A DNA stretch of 64,000 bases, from NCBI GenBank assembly GCA_016213785.1, contig JACQZQ010000109.1, positions 62,001 to 126,000 of the forward strand, read 5' to 3'. How positions within the stretch are numbered: position 1 is the first letter of the stretch; each line of letters begins with the position of its first letter. A program made the position numbers and the translations under genes. Below are positions 1 to 9,402 of the stretch, piece by piece. The notes under the pieces are model-generated. The model was not told where the DNA came from and made no database searches. It saw only the letters and a program-made list of their open reading frames with translations. The DNA comes from Acidobacteriota bacterium. GTDB lineage: Bacteria; Acidobacteriota; Blastocatellia; Chloracidobacteriales; JADJPF01.

Positions 1-99
1 TAAGGCTTCTTCTTCATCAAAAATAGGTATTACTAAAGAAAGTAATTTTGGGTTGGGTCGAGGACATAAATATATTGGCTTATCACCTAGGCTACTCAT
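1..99 (-). CDS. Family 2 glycosyltransferase, N-terminal fragment
   Basis: The reverse strand opens with ATG at 99 and stays open to the window edge, giving 33 residues. They end in LLSLVIPIFDEEEAL, the classic first beta-strand and nucleotide-binding start of GT-A family 2 glycosyltransferases (VVIPxYNEE-like). These enzymes move a sugar from an activated donor to a lipid or saccharide acceptor at the inner membrane. The rest of the gene lies outside the window, so substrate and membrane segments cannot be judged. It lies head to tail with the envelope genes to its right, which fits a role in surface polysaccharide. The partial call is fairly secure because the motif is specific, though it is short. 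Confidence 0.6.
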   Translation of the reverse strand, partial: MSSLGDKPIYLCPRPNPKLLSLVIPIFDEEEAL

Positions 100-205
100 T
101 ATTATAAAAATTATAAAAACAACTGATTAACTAAAAAAATAGATTTTTGAGAACTAAAAAGATGGGTTTACTAAATTTTATTTTGTAAAACTATCAGTTT
201 ACAGT

Positions 206-1174
206 TTAGGTACTTCTAAGTTCTTCAGCAACTTCTTTAGCAACTTTGCAAGCTAGTTCTAAGTCTTGAGGACTAAAGGAAATAGCACCTACAACAGGAT
301 GACCACCACCACCATACCGCTCACAAATAGAGGCTAAATTATGACGGCGTAAGTCCTTTGCCCAAGGATTATAGCCGATAGAAACTTTAGATCGTTGGGC
401 GCTCAAACTTACTCCTATGCTATAAAGAGCTTCTGGGTGTAAATAATAAGGAATAAACTTACTGTATCCTTCCATATCATGTTCACTAACATCAAAGTAA
501 ACAACTCCACGATCAGATTGAGCAGCTTTTTTTATTATATCAATAGCACCTAAGTGACGATTATAGTAGTGTTGAAAAATACTTGTTACATAAGGTTGGC
601 TAGCAACTTCGCTAAGTTTCATTATTTGCAAATCTCTAATTATATGAGAAAGTAGCTTTTCATCTCTTGCTGATTCAATTACTAGCATTAGGTGTAGGGC
701 TGGAGCATCAAGTTCTACAGCAGTTTTAGCATCAGGATAAAGTGCCCCATCAATTACATCAGCCCATTGTACAAGCTCATATAAATGATCAGCCTTTAAG
801 TCAAACTGACTCATTGCTACCTCAGCAATATACTTAGTACAAGAGCGAAAATTAGTATCAACAAATTTTTTACCTGATTTTATTCCTTGAGGGTCATTAT
901 GATAGTGATGTTCGTCCTCTTCTGTAAGAAAAGCACTTTGATGATGGTCAAACCACCAAGTTAGACGTGGAGAGCTACTATACTTAAAATCAACTATTGC
1001 ATTTTCATCACCATCAAATCTAGTTTCATCAAAAATTTGCCCTGCTTTATGAGCAAGCCCTTCAAAATATTGTTCTGCATCAGGATTTATACATTCACGA
1101 TAAAAAACTGCAAATGTTGCGGCTGAAGCAACCCCATCAAAACAATTATTGTGAAAAAAGATCTTTATTTTCAT
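206..1174 (-). CDS. DHH/DHHA1-family phosphoesterase
   Basis: A 322-residue protein with the metal-binding pattern of the DHH superfamily: NNCFDG with Asp13, Asp62 in the DFKY stretch, and the diagnostic DHH triplet at residues 76-78. The C-terminal DHHA1 nucleic-acid-binding signature GGGGH is at 288-292, followed by PVVGAISF. The family contains manganese-dependent phosphodiesterases acting on short oligonucleotides or cyclic dinucleotides (NrnA, RecJ, GdpP) and several uncharacterised branches. Size and domain order resemble NrnA, but the spacing of the N-terminal motifs is not canonical, so I leave the substrate open. No signal peptide or membrane segment is visible. It stands 91 bases downstream of gmhB on the same strand. 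Confidence 0.8.
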   Translation of the reverse strand: MKIKIFFHNNCFDGVASAATFAVFYRECINPDAEQYFEGLAHKAGQIFDETRFDGDENAIVDFKYSSSPRLTWWFDHHQSAFLTEEDEHHYHNDPQGIKSGKKFVDTNFRSCTKYIAEVAMSQFDLKADHLYELVQWADVIDGALYPDAKTAVELDAPALHLMLVIESARDEKLLSHIIRDLQIMKLSEVASQPYVTSIFQHYYNRHLGAIDIIKKAAQSDRGVVYFDVSEHDMEGYSKFIPYYLHPEALYSIGVSLSAQRSKVSIGYNPWAKDLRRHNLASICERYGGGGHPVVGAISFSPQDLELACKVAKEVAEELRST

Positions 1175-1265
1175 AAATTAACTCTTTAAGCAAAAAATTT
1201 AAAAGAGGTCAGTATAGCCCAATTATAAATCTTGAAGCCATTCGTTTTTGCAACACTTATCCTAA

Positions 1266-1841
1266 TTATTTAACTTGTGCGATTATCCAATCTACCGCTT
1301 CAAGTAGGTCTAAAGCTATTTTATCAGGCATCTTAGGCCAAGTATTTCGCTGATATTCATATTCGCCTATTCCATAGCCTGTCATTACCATAATACCTTT
1401 AATTCCAATACGTTGCGCTAGCTCTACGTCTGTATACTTATCACCTATCATAAAAGATCGAGTTAAGTCTATTTCATGTTCTTGTGCAGCTTTATAAATA
1501 AGCCCTGGTTTAGGCTTACGGCACTCACAATTAGCTCTATAAGGAGGCTCACCCGCGCTAGGATGGTGAGGACAATAATAAATTCCATCTAAACAAGCAC
1601 CAGAATTTGCAAGTTCTAAGCTAAGTTTTTCATGCACTTTCCAAATTAAATCCTCTGTAAAATAGCCTCTAGCTACTCCAGCTTGATTAGTTATTAGAAT
1701 TGCTTTTAAGTTTGCTTGATTAAGCCTCTTTATTGCTTCTGCTGTAAAAGAAAAGAGTTTATATCTTGATAAATGGTTAACATAACCCACTTCTTCGCTT
1801 ACTGTTCCATCTCTATCTATAAAAACTGCTATATTTTTCAT
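1266..1841 (-). CDS. gmhB: D-glycero-D-manno-heptose 1,7-bisphosphate 7-phosphatase
   Basis: A 191-residue HAD-superfamily phosphatase. DRDGT at residues 9-13 supplies the nucleophile and acid/base aspartates, ITNQAG at 50-55 is motif II, and Lys111 and GDKYTD near 133-138 complete the active site. The cysteine/histidine cluster C90-P-H-H and C105-E-C107 is the zinc-binding insertion typical of GmhB. The enzyme removes the 7-phosphate from heptose bisphosphate on the way to ADP-heptose or GDP-heptose for the LPS inner core or surface glycans. It lies directly downstream of the heptosyltransferase waaF with 27 bases between them, so the pair is probably co-transcribed. Length matches the family. 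Histidinol phosphatase is a close relative, but the context favours heptose. Confidence 0.9.
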   Translation of the reverse strand: MKNIAVFIDRDGTVSEEVGYVNHLSRYKLFSFTAEAIKRLNQANLKAILITNQAGVARGYFTEDLIWKVHEKLSLELANSGACLDGIYYCPHHPSAGEPPYRANCECRKPKPGLIYKAAQEHEIDLTRSFMIGDKYTDVELAQRIGIKGIMVMTGYGIGEYEYQRNTWPKMPDKIALDLLEAVDWIIAQVK

Positions 1842-1868
1842 AAGGTATTAATTTTATTAATTATTAAT

Positions 1869-2906
1869 TTAGGCAATATAGCCTAATATTGTTAATGTTC
1901 TAAGCAAAACCATTTGGACTGATATTTGAGTCATACAACGGTGATCTATAGGGCAATCCCTTAGCATACAAGGAGAGCAATCTACTTTGTTGCGGATAAT
2001 TTCTGCCTGTTTTCCAAAGGGGTGAATCATTTTATCATCAGTTGGCCCAAAAATTGTTAAGGTCGGTCTATCTAGCGCAGCAGAAATATAAGCAGGCCCA
2101 GTATCATTAGAAATAAGCGCATCACAAATACTTAAAAATGCTATAGATTCTGAAAGTGAGGTTTTACCTGTTAATATTTTAGCCCTCTGCTCCATCTTCT
2201 TTATTATAGCTTCTGTAATATCTAACTCTGTTGCTGCTCCAATAAAAACTACTTCTACTCCTGCTATAACTAAGCGGTCTGCTAACTCTGCAAACCTATC
2301 TAGAGGCCAGCGTTTTGCCCTACTATTAGTTGCACCTGGATTAATAGCAACTAGTTTTTTACTAGTATCAATACTAAACTCTTTAAGTTTTTCCTTGATA
2401 GATATTTTTCTTTCTTCCCTAACAGGTAATTGATAGTTTAAGTTTTGAAAATCAACTTGGCTTTTCCCAAATAAGCCTTCTTCCATTTGAGAAACTATAT
2501 GTAAGTAATAGTAAATTTGATGTAAGGAGAGTATCTTTGTTGATAAATTAAGTGGATGAGTTAGTAAAAAGCCTCTAAATTCTGTAGGAAAACCAACTCG
2601 AAATTCTGCCCTTGAGCCAAAAGCAATAACTGCGGCTTCAAAAGCATTTTGAAATAAAACTACAAGGTCAAAATTTTTCTTTTGAAGATTTTTTATTTTT
2701 TTTATCAGACTTTCTTTTTCATATTTGATTACTTCATTAACACATTCAAGGTCTTCAAAAATCCCACTAACCCAAGGTTTTACTAAAAGTGAAATCCTTG
2801 CTTGAGGAAATATTCGTCTTAGCTCTCTTAAAGCAGCAATTGTAATAATTGAGTCTCCTACCCAATTTGTACCTCGTACCAATATATTTTCTATAGACTT
2901 AGCCAT
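1869..2906 (-). CDS. waaF: LPS heptosyltransferase II (family 9)
   Basis: A 345-residue GT-B glycosyltransferase of family 9. The N-terminal ILVRGTNWVGDSIITIAALR carries the GxxxD start motif, AINPGATNSRAKRWP near 187-201 is the donor-domain phosphate loop, and NDTGPAYISAA followed by FGPTD is the ADP-heptose binding signature. The enzyme adds the second heptose to the LPS inner core at the cytoplasmic face of the inner membrane. The neighbour gmhB makes the heptose precursor, supporting the assignment. Length and motif order match WaaF rather than the distantly related WaaC. A four-cysteine segment near the C terminus (CSPCMLRDCPIDHRCM) also occurs in many WaaF homologues. Confidence 0.88.
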   Translation of the reverse strand: MAKSIENILVRGTNWVGDSIITIAALRELRRIFPQARISLLVKPWVSGIFEDLECVNEVIKYEKESLIKKIKNLQKKNFDLVVLFQNAFEAAVIAFGSRAEFRVGFPTEFRGFLLTHPLNLSTKILSLHQIYYYLHIVSQMEEGLFGKSQVDFQNLNYQLPVREERKISIKEKLKEFSIDTSKKLVAINPGATNSRAKRWPLDRFAELADRLVIAGVEVVFIGAATELDITEAIIKKMEQRAKILTGKTSLSESIAFLSICDALISNDTGPAYISAALDRPTLTIFGPTDDKMIHPFGKQAEIIRNKVDCSPCMLRDCPIDHRCMTQISVQMVLLRTLTILGYIA

Positions 2907-2979
2907 TTTGACATTAGAACACCTTTTTATAATTTTATAAATAGTAGTTACTTTATAAATTAAATAAAATTACTTACTC

Positions 2980-3039
2980 AAGCCCTAGAGCAGCTTTTGA
3001 GTAGCTTTTGAGCAGCTTTTGATAAGCTTTCTAGGGCTT
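2980..3039 (-). repeat. Hairpin with 11-bp tandem repeats in its loop
   Basis: A 9-bp perfect inverted repeat (AAGCCCTAG at 2980-2988 and CTAGGGCTT at 3031-3039) encloses four 11-base units that start AGCTTTT at 2992, 3003, 3014 and AGCTTTC at 3025. It sits 7 bases past the stop of the AidB-like gene on the minus strand and may end or stabilise that transcript. No long U-tract follows, so a classical terminator is uncertain. Confidence 0.5.
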
Positions 3040-3045
3040 AATATA

Positions 3046-4701
3046 CTAAATAACTGAGAGAATTGACTTTATATCTACACTTCCTGGTAAAGTCCCAAAG
3101 CAATTTCCCCAATCTTTAGATAATCTAGTTAAACAAAATGCATCAGTAATGGCTTGGCTAGCAAAACGCACAAGTAATGAGGCTTGTAAGGCGAGAACAA
3201 GACGCTCAACAAGACGGCGGGCTTGATTTTCTAAATTAGTGCTATTTAACTCAGAGAGTTCTTTTTCTAGTGTCTTAATGTAATTGTCTAAGTGTATATT
3301 TCCACCTCTAGCTAGACAAATTTCTTCCATCAAAGCTTTTAGTGATTGGGGTTCTTTACTTGCTGCACGAAGCACATCTAGACAAATTACATTTCCTGAA
3401 CCCTCCCAAATAGAGTAAAGGGGTGCTTCGCGATAAATACGAGGCATATTAGAATCTTCTACATAGCCATTTCCGCCCAAGCATTCTAAAGCCTCATAAA
3501 TATGGCTAACAGCACGTTTACAAACCCAATATTTAGAAATAGCCGTAGCAATACGTTGAAATGGGCCTTCAAATTCTTGGTCATCTCTTTTATCAAAAGA
3601 GCGTGCAAGCCTCATCATTAGAATAGTTGCAGCTTGAGATTCTATGGTTAAATCAGCTAAAACATTTTGCATCAAAGTTTGATCAATTAACTTTTTACCA
3701 AAAGCGCTACGATGATTAGCATGGTGGTGGGCTTGAACTAAAGCTTGGCGCATTAACCCTGATGAAGCAATTACACAATCAAGTCTTGTATGAGTTACCA
3801 TTTCTATAATGGTTTGAACTCCTTTACCTTCTTGGCCTACACGTCTTGCCCAAGCTTCACGAAATTCTACTTCACTTGAGGCATTAGATCTATTACCTAA
3901 TTTTGATTTTAAGCGTTGTAAGTGAAAATTATTTCGCTTTCCATCAGGTGTCCAGCGAGGCAGTAAAAAACAAGTTAGTCCGTTATTAGTTTGTGCTAAA
4001 ACTAAAAAAGCATCACTCATTGGTGCAGAACAAAACCATTTATGCCCAGTTATTAAGTATTCTCCCTCTGTGCCATAAGAAATAGCTCTAGTTGTATTTG
4101 CCCTAACATCAGAACCGCCTTGTTTTTCAGTCATTGCCATACCAATAATTGCGCCAGCTTTTTCATTTACAGGGCGAAAGTTTGGATCATAAATATTGCT
4201 AGTAATTTTACCTTCCCACTCGGCAGCTATTTTAGGCTCTTTTCTTAGAGCAGGAATTACGGAATAGGTCATTGAAATGGGACAAAGATGTCCTGTTTCA
4301 ACTTGGCTAATTAAATATGCTAGTGCAGCACGAGCCACATGAGAACCTACTCTAGACTCTCTCCAAGCAAAACTATGTACTGCATTTTCTATAGAAATTT
4401 TCATTAGCGAATGCCAAGCTGGATGAAATTCTACTTCATCTATTCGATTACCATAACGGTCATGAGTACGCAGAACAGGGGGATAATCATTAGCCTCTAT
4501 ACCTAATTGTATTGTTTCAGCTTTGCCCATTAGCTTTCCAAAATTGCTAACATGCCCTTTAGCCCAATCCGCCCCTTCTCTTTCTAGGCTTGTAACTAAA
4601 GTTTTATCTGTTTCAAAAAGGTTAGAGTCAACAAGTAGTGGAGTTTGATTAAAAACTTCATGTGTGTAGTGTGGAATAATATGTTTTTCTGGAGTAGACA
4701 T
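3046..4701 (-). CDS. aidB: AidB-like acyl-CoA dehydrogenase
   Basis: A 551-residue flavoprotein of the acyl-CoA dehydrogenase superfamily, in the AidB branch. Visible signatures are MTEKQGGSDVRANTT and GHKWFCSAPMSDAFLVLAQ (FAD/substrate region), LKSKLGNRSNASSEVEF, and near the C-terminal third ECLGGNGYVED followed by WEGSGNVICLDVLRA, which is typical of AidB. E. coli AidB is an adaptive-response flavoprotein that binds DNA and has isovaleryl-CoA dehydrogenase activity; many bacterial relatives probably serve acyl-CoA catabolism. An acyl-CoA ligase and an aldehyde dehydrogenase lie a few kilobases away, which suggests lipid or branched-chain carbon use. The protein is cytoplasmic. Whether it protects DNA cannot be decided from the sequence. 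Confidence 0.87.
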   Translation of the reverse strand: MSTPEKHIIPHYTHEVFNQTPLLVDSNLFETDKTLVTSLEREGADWAKGHVSNFGKLMGKAETIQLGIEANDYPPVLRTHDRYGNRIDEVEFHPAWHSLMKISIENAVHSFAWRESRVGSHVARAALAYLISQVETGHLCPISMTYSVIPALRKEPKIAAEWEGKITSNIYDPNFRPVNEKAGAIIGMAMTEKQGGSDVRANTTRAISYGTEGEYLITGHKWFCSAPMSDAFLVLAQTNNGLTCFLLPRWTPDGKRNNFHLQRLKSKLGNRSNASSEVEFREAWARRVGQEGKGVQTIIEMVTHTRLDCVIASSGLMRQALVQAHHHANHRSAFGKKLIDQTLMQNVLADLTIESQAATILMMRLARSFDKRDDQEFEGPFQRIATAISKYWVCKRAVSHIYEALECLGGNGYVEDSNMPRIYREAPLYSIWEGSGNVICLDVLRAASKEPQSLKALMEEICLARGGNIHLDNYIKTLEKELSELNSTNLENQARRLVERLVLALQASLLVRFASQAITDAFCLTRLSKDWGNCFGTLPGSVDIKSILSVI

Positions 4702-4893
4702 AGAAATTACCCTTAAAAAAAGTAAAATATTTTATTTGTTTGGCAAATTTTAGCGCACTATAGAGCAACAAAAAAGCAAAGCCTCAACGTTTGTTAACAG
4801 TTCTTGTTTTAACTTAGTTGTAGAGCTAAAATTTGTCTACAAATTTTTAACCAGCTAAAGCTTAAACTAATCTAAAATTTAAGGGGAGTTAAG

Positions 4894-7779
4894 ATGTTAA
4901 ACAGGCTACTTACCTGCTTGCTTGTTGTATTTTTAGCAGGCATCTGCCCAGTGGGTGCTTTTGCAAAGAAGAAACCTATGACAAATGATAATTCAACTAA
5001 TGCAAGTTCAACTGCTAGTAAAATTTTTCCTTTTCCTGTAACAGAAAAAACCCTACCTAATGGGTTAAAAGTGATTATTGTACCAACAGGATTTCCTAAT
5101 TTAGTCTCTTTACAAATTCCTGTACAAACAGGTTCGCGTAATGAAATTGAGCCTGGAAAATCAGGTTTTGCACATTTCTTTGAACATGTGATGTTTCGCG
5201 GTACAAAAAATTATCCTGCCAAAGATTACCAAGCAATTCTTACTAAAATAGGCGCTAGACAAAATGCTTATACTACTGATGACTTTACAAATTATCACAC
5301 TACTTTTGCTAAAGACGATCTAGACATAATGCTTAAGATAGAAGCAGATCGTTTTATGAACTTAGAGTATTCTGAGGAAGACTTTAAGACTGAAGCTAGA
5401 GCAGTATTAGGTGAGTATAATAAAAACAGTGCTAGCCCAATAAATAAACTTATTGAAGTTCAACGAGATAACGCTTTTAATAGCCACACTTATAAGCATA
5501 CAACAATGGGCTTTTTAAGAGATATTCAAGATATGCCTAATCAGTTTGCTTATTCACGACAATTTTTTGATCGTTGGTATCGTCCTGAATATACAACAAT
5601 TATAGTTGCAGGCGATGTAACACCAGAAAAAGCTATTGAGCTAGTAGAAAAATATTGGAGCAATTGGCAACCTGGTAAATATCGTGTTGAAATTCCTAAA
5701 GAACCCCCTGCAAAAGGTAGTGTTTATGCACATGTTCCTTGGTCTACACAAACCTTACCTTATGTAACAGTAGCCTTTCGCGCTCCTGCTTTTTCAGAAA
5801 CAGATAAAGAATATGTTGCACTAGATTTACTCTTAGATCTTTACTTTGGGCCAACTTCAGATATTTACCGAAAACTTGTTCAACAAGAGCAAAAAGTAGA
5901 TCAATTCTTCCCCTACCTTCCAAGCCATGCAGACCCAACACTTGCAACAATTGGGGCAAGACTCAAAAAACAAGAAGATGCAATGTATGTTCGTGATCTA
6001 ATTATGGAAACTTTTGCTACTGCTAAAACTAGCCAAATTTCTCCTGATCGCTTAGCTGCTGGAAAATCAAATGGTCGTTATGGCTTTGTAAGAGCTATGG
6101 ATAATACAGAAGCTATTGCTGCTACTCTAGCTCGTTTTGTTCGTTTTCGTCGCTCTGTTGATACATTAAATAATCTCTATGATCTTTACTTACAAGTTAC
6201 TCCTGCTGACTTACAGAAGGTAGCTAATAAGTTTTTCACCGATGATAACTTAGTCATTGCTACTTTATCTAAAGATCCTATGCCTGCTGAGATAGGCAAA
6301 CCTGCTACACTCGCTACTTATGAGGCAAAAGTAGCACCTAAAACAGACTCAGACTTAAAAATTACTTTACAAAAATCTGCTAGTCCACAATTAAATGTAA
6401 AACTTTTATTTGCTGTAGGCTCAGCTTATGATCCTAAAGGAAAAGAAGGCTTATCTGCACTTGCAGCAGCAATGATTAGCGAAGCAGGTAGTAAGGAAAA
6501 ATCTATTGATGAGATAAACAAAGCTTTCTTCCCTATAGCAGCAAGTTTTAGTGCTCAAGTAGATAAAGAAATGACTACATTTACAGGTGTGGTACATAAA
6601 GATAATTTAGAAACCTTTGCAAATCTTGGCCTTAAACAACTTCTTGACCCTGGTTTTCGTGAAGAAGACTTTAACCGTCTAAAAGAACAACAATTAAATG
6701 CTCTAAAAGAAGACCTCCGCGCAAGTAATGAAGAAGAATTAGGTAAAGAGCGGCTCCAACAAAATATTTTTGCTGGAACTCCTTATGGTCATCCTGTTCT
6801 TGGTACAGTTGCAGGGATAGAATCAATTACTTTAGAAGATGTTAAGAATTTTATCCGTAAATCTTATACACGTTCTAATTTAATGGTTGGGCTTTCAGGA
6901 GATGTTCCAGAACAATTTGTTAAAAGACTTAACCAAGACCTATCAAATCTTTTAGCTGGCCCTGCTCCAGTAATTGATGCAAATATTAAAGGGCGTATGC
7001 CACAAGGTATTGAAGTAGAAATTATTGAAAAAGAAACTCTTGCTACAGCAATATCTTTTGGTTTTCCAATAGAAGTAAATCGCTCACACTCTGATTTTGC
7101 AGCCCTTTGGCTAGCTCGTGCATGGCTTGGTGAGCATCGCTCATCAGTTAGCCATCTTTATGATCGAATCCGTGAAACTCGTGGTATGAACTATGGCGAT
7201 TATGCCTACATAGAAGCTTTTCCACGTGGAATGTTTCAATTTTTCCCAGATGCTAATATTGCTCGTCGCGCCCAAATTTTTGAAATTTGGATTAGACCTG
7301 TAGTCCCTACTAATGCTCATTTTGCTCTAAGAATCGCAACCCATGAACTAGAAAAATTAGTAGAAAAAGGTCTTTCACAAAAAGAATTTGAAGCTATCCG
7401 TGAATATCTAATGAAAAATGTTTTTGTAATGACTGCAACCCAAGATCAACAACTTGGCTATGCCTTAGACAGTAAATGGTATCAAATAGGCGAGTTTACC
7501 TCTTATATGAGAGATAAACTACAAAGTCTAACCGTTGATCAAGTTAATAGTGCAATTAAGAAACACTTAAATGCTAAAAACTTAAATGTAGTAATGATTA
7601 CTAAAGATGCTGAAAGTCTACGCAAACAACTAGTTGAAGATGGGTTTTCTGCTATCAAATATGATGCAACCAAACCACAAGAACTACTTGATGAGGATAA
7701 AGTTATCGGTGCTCGTAAACTTAACATTAAACCAGAAGCAGTAAAAATTACTAAAGCAGAACAGGTTTTTGCTCAATAG
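4894..7779 (+). CDS. M16-family zinc protease, two-domain, secreted
   Basis: A 961-residue pitrilysin/insulinase-type peptidase. Residues 1-24 form a signal peptide ending in a GAFA-like site. The first M16 domain has the inverted zinc motif HFFEH at 94-98, in SGFAHFFEHVMFRGT, and the distal glutamate in ARAVLGEYNKN about 80 residues on. The second half repeats the fold without HxxEH, as usual for the non-catalytic partner domain. Such periplasmic proteases degrade peptides or act in envelope turnover. AGGGGAG stands 8 bases before the ATG and supports this start. The gene is monocistronic. A bidirectional hairpin follows it and separates it from the convergent aldehyde dehydrogenase gene. 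Confidence 0.9.
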   Translation: MLNRLLTCLLVVFLAGICPVGAFAKKKPMTNDNSTNASSTASKIFPFPVTEKTLPNGLKVIIVPTGFPNLVSLQIPVQTGSRNEIEPGKSGFAHFFEHVMFRGTKNYPAKDYQAILTKIGARQNAYTTDDFTNYHTTFAKDDLDIMLKIEADRFMNLEYSEEDFKTEARAVLGEYNKNSASPINKLIEVQRDNAFNSHTYKHTTMGFLRDIQDMPNQFAYSRQFFDRWYRPEYTTIIVAGDVTPEKAIELVEKYWSNWQPGKYRVEIPKEPPAKGSVYAHVPWSTQTLPYVTVAFRAPAFSETDKEYVALDLLLDLYFGPTSDIYRKLVQQEQKVDQFFPYLPSHADPTLATIGARLKKQEDAMYVRDLIMETFATAKTSQISPDRLAAGKSNGRYGFVRAMDNTEAIAATLARFVRFRRSVDTLNNLYDLYLQVTPADLQKVANKFFTDDNLVIATLSKDPMPAEIGKPATLATYEAKVAPKTDSDLKITLQKSASPQLNVKLLFAVGSAYDPKGKEGLSALAAAMISEAGSKEKSIDEINKAFFPIAASFSAQVDKEMTTFTGVVHKDNLETFANLGLKQLLDPGFREEDFNRLKEQQLNALKEDLRASNEEELGKERLQQNIFAGTPYGHPVLGTVAGIESITLEDVKNFIRKSYTRSNLMVGLSGDVPEQFVKRLNQDLSNLLAGPAPVIDANIKGRMPQGIEVEIIEKETLATAISFGFPIEVNRSHSDFAALWLARAWLGEHRSSVSHLYDRIRETRGMNYGDYAYIEAFPRGMFQFFPDANIARRAQIFEIWIRPVVPTNAHFALRIATHELEKLVEKGLSQKEFEAIREYLMKNVFVMTATQDQQLGYALDSKWYQIGEFTSYMRDKLQSLTVDQVNSAIKKHLNAKNLNVVMITKDAESLRKQLVEDGFSAIKYDATKPQELLDEDKVIGARKLNIKPEAVKITKAEQVFAQ

Positions 7780-7807
7780 TTTAAGTATAAATTAGTTTTA
7801 TAAAACC

Positions 7808-7847
7808 AAAATAGCCATCTGAAAAAACATAATCAGATGGCTATTTT
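7808..7847. terminator. Bidirectional intrinsic terminator
   Basis: A perfect 15-bp inverted repeat (7808-7822 and 7833-7847) with a 10-base loop. The stem begins with AAAA and ends with TTTT, so a U-tract forms on either strand. It lies between the convergent M16 protease and aldehyde dehydrogenase genes, 9 bases from the stop of the latter, and can end both transcripts. Confidence 0.85.
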
Positions 7848-7856
7848 GCTTATAAG

Positions 7857-9278
7857 TCATAAACTTAGTACTAAGGTTTTTAGTTCTGTCATTTCCTCTA
7901 TAGAATAACGTATTCCTTCACGCCCAAAACCTGACTCTTTGACTCCTCCATAAGGCATATTTTCAGCACGATATGTAGGAATATCTCCTACAATTAATCC
8001 ACCTACATCTAGTTTTTCATAAGCAGAAAAGATTTTTTTAATATCACGTGTAAAAATCCCTGCTTGTAAGCCAAATTTTGAATTATTTATTAGTTCTAAA
8101 GCCTCGTCAAAATCCTCATAAGGACTAATTGTAACAACAGGAGCAAAAACTTCTTGAGAGCTAACTTTCATTTCACTATCAACATTAGCTAAAACCGTAG
8201 GCTCAAATAAAGTTCCTTGCCGTTTTCCTCCACAAAGTGTTTTAGCACCGTTTTGACAAGCCTCTATAACCCAAGATTCAGCCCTTGCTGCTTCTCGTTC
8301 ACTAATCATTGGGCCTAGGTCAATATTTTCATCTAGAGGATCGCCTAGTTTTAAGTTTTTTATACCATTAAGAAATTTTTGAGTAAAGTCTTGATAAATC
8401 GGCTCATGAACATAAATTCTTTGTACAGAAATACATACTTGACCACTATAGCCAAAACCACCAACAATTGAGCGAGAAACAGCAAAATCTAAATCTGCAT
8501 CAGACTCTACTACTACACCAGCATTTCCACCTAGCTCTAAAACTACACGTTTATCGTAAGCTAGTTTTTTTAGTTGCCAACCTACTGTAGCACTACCAGT
8601 AAATGAAAGCATTTTTACTCTAGGATCTACTATTAGCGCGCTTGCATCTTCATTACGACAAAATACTACATTTAGAGCTTCTCTAGGCCAACCAGCATTT
8701 AGCAAAATCTCACCTAAAGTTATAGCAGTTAAAGGCGTTTGGGGAGCAGGTTTTAAGACTATAGGATTTCCCACAGCCATTGCAGGGGCAAGCTTATGCA
8801 CTACTAAATTTAGTGGAAAATTAAATGGTGTAATAGCTGAAATTGTCCCTATAGGAAAGCGTTTAACTATAGCGCTTCTCCCACTTGAGGCTGCATCAAC
8901 ATCTAAGGGTAAATACTCGCCTGTTAAACGTTTACTTTCCTCTGCTGCTAAATTTAGGGTGTTAGCAGCACGGCTAACTTCTATACGAGCGGCTTTTATT
9001 GGCTTACCTGCTTCTAAAGTAATTAGCCTGGCTACTTCTTCTTGTCTAGCTCTAAGCTCTGTTGCTGCATTATTTAAAATTTCTGCACGACGATAAGCCG
9101 GTAGTTTACGCATTTGCTCAAAGCTATTTGACGATGACGCTATAGCATCTGTAATTTGATTCTGTGTTGCGTAGCAAGTAATTCCTACTAGCTCATTATT
9201 AAAAGGCGACCGTATTTCTAAAGTATCGGAGCTAGTAATTCGCTCACCTGCAATTAAAAGAGGATAATTTTTTACCAT
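7857..9278 (-). CDS. NAD(P)-dependent aldehyde dehydrogenase
   Basis: A 473-residue member of the aldehyde dehydrogenase superfamily. PFNFP at 151-155 contains the conserved Asn, FTGSATVG near 226-233 is the cofactor loop, LELGGN at 247-252 carries catalytic Glu248, and GQVCISVQR holds nucleophile Cys282. The enzyme oxidises an aldehyde to its acid in the cytoplasm. The SGQVCISVQR wording and overall length recall lactaldehyde or phosphonoacetaldehyde dehydrogenases and non-phosphorylating GAPDH relatives, but no residue settles the substrate. An acyl-CoA ligase lies upstream on the same strand, separated by a GC-rich hairpin, so the two may share a transcript. Confidence 0.88.
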   Translation of the reverse strand: MVKNYPLLIAGERITSSDTLEIRSPFNNELVGITCYATQNQITDAIASSSNSFEQMRKLPAYRRAEILNNAATELRARQEEVARLITLEAGKPIKAARIEVSRAANTLNLAAEESKRLTGEYLPLDVDAASSGRSAIVKRFPIGTISAITPFNFPLNLVVHKLAPAMAVGNPIVLKPAPQTPLTAITLGEILLNAGWPREALNVVFCRNEDASALIVDPRVKMLSFTGSATVGWQLKKLAYDKRVVLELGGNAGVVVESDADLDFAVSRSIVGGFGYSGQVCISVQRIYVHEPIYQDFTQKFLNGIKNLKLGDPLDENIDLGPMISEREAARAESWVIEACQNGAKTLCGGKRQGTLFEPTVLANVDSEMKVSSQEVFAPVVTISPYEDFDEALELINNSKFGLQAGIFTRDIKKIFSAYEKLDVGGLIVGDIPTYRAENMPYGGVKESGFGREGIRYSIEEMTELKTLVLSL

Positions 9279-9288
9279 ATTATTTTTA

Positions 9289-9351
9289 GGGGGTAGTTGG
9301 GGTTGTTGGGGCTGACCTATGTGTCAGCCCCAACAACCCCTAACCTACTCC
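9289..9351. repeat. GC-rich long palindrome between acyl-CoA ligase and aldehyde dehydrogenase genes
   Basis: A perfect 18-bp inverted repeat (9299-9316 and 9323-9340) with a 6-base loop, extended imperfectly to about 28 bp per arm. It consists largely of G-runs on one arm and C-runs on the other, in strong contrast with the AT-rich surroundings. No U-tract follows on either strand, so it does not look like a normal terminator. It may be a REP-like element or an mRNA-processing or stability hairpin. Confidence 0.65.
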
Positions 9352-9402
9352 AATTTACCTAAGCCCAATTTATTTCAACACCTCAATTTGTTATCAATCT
9401 AA

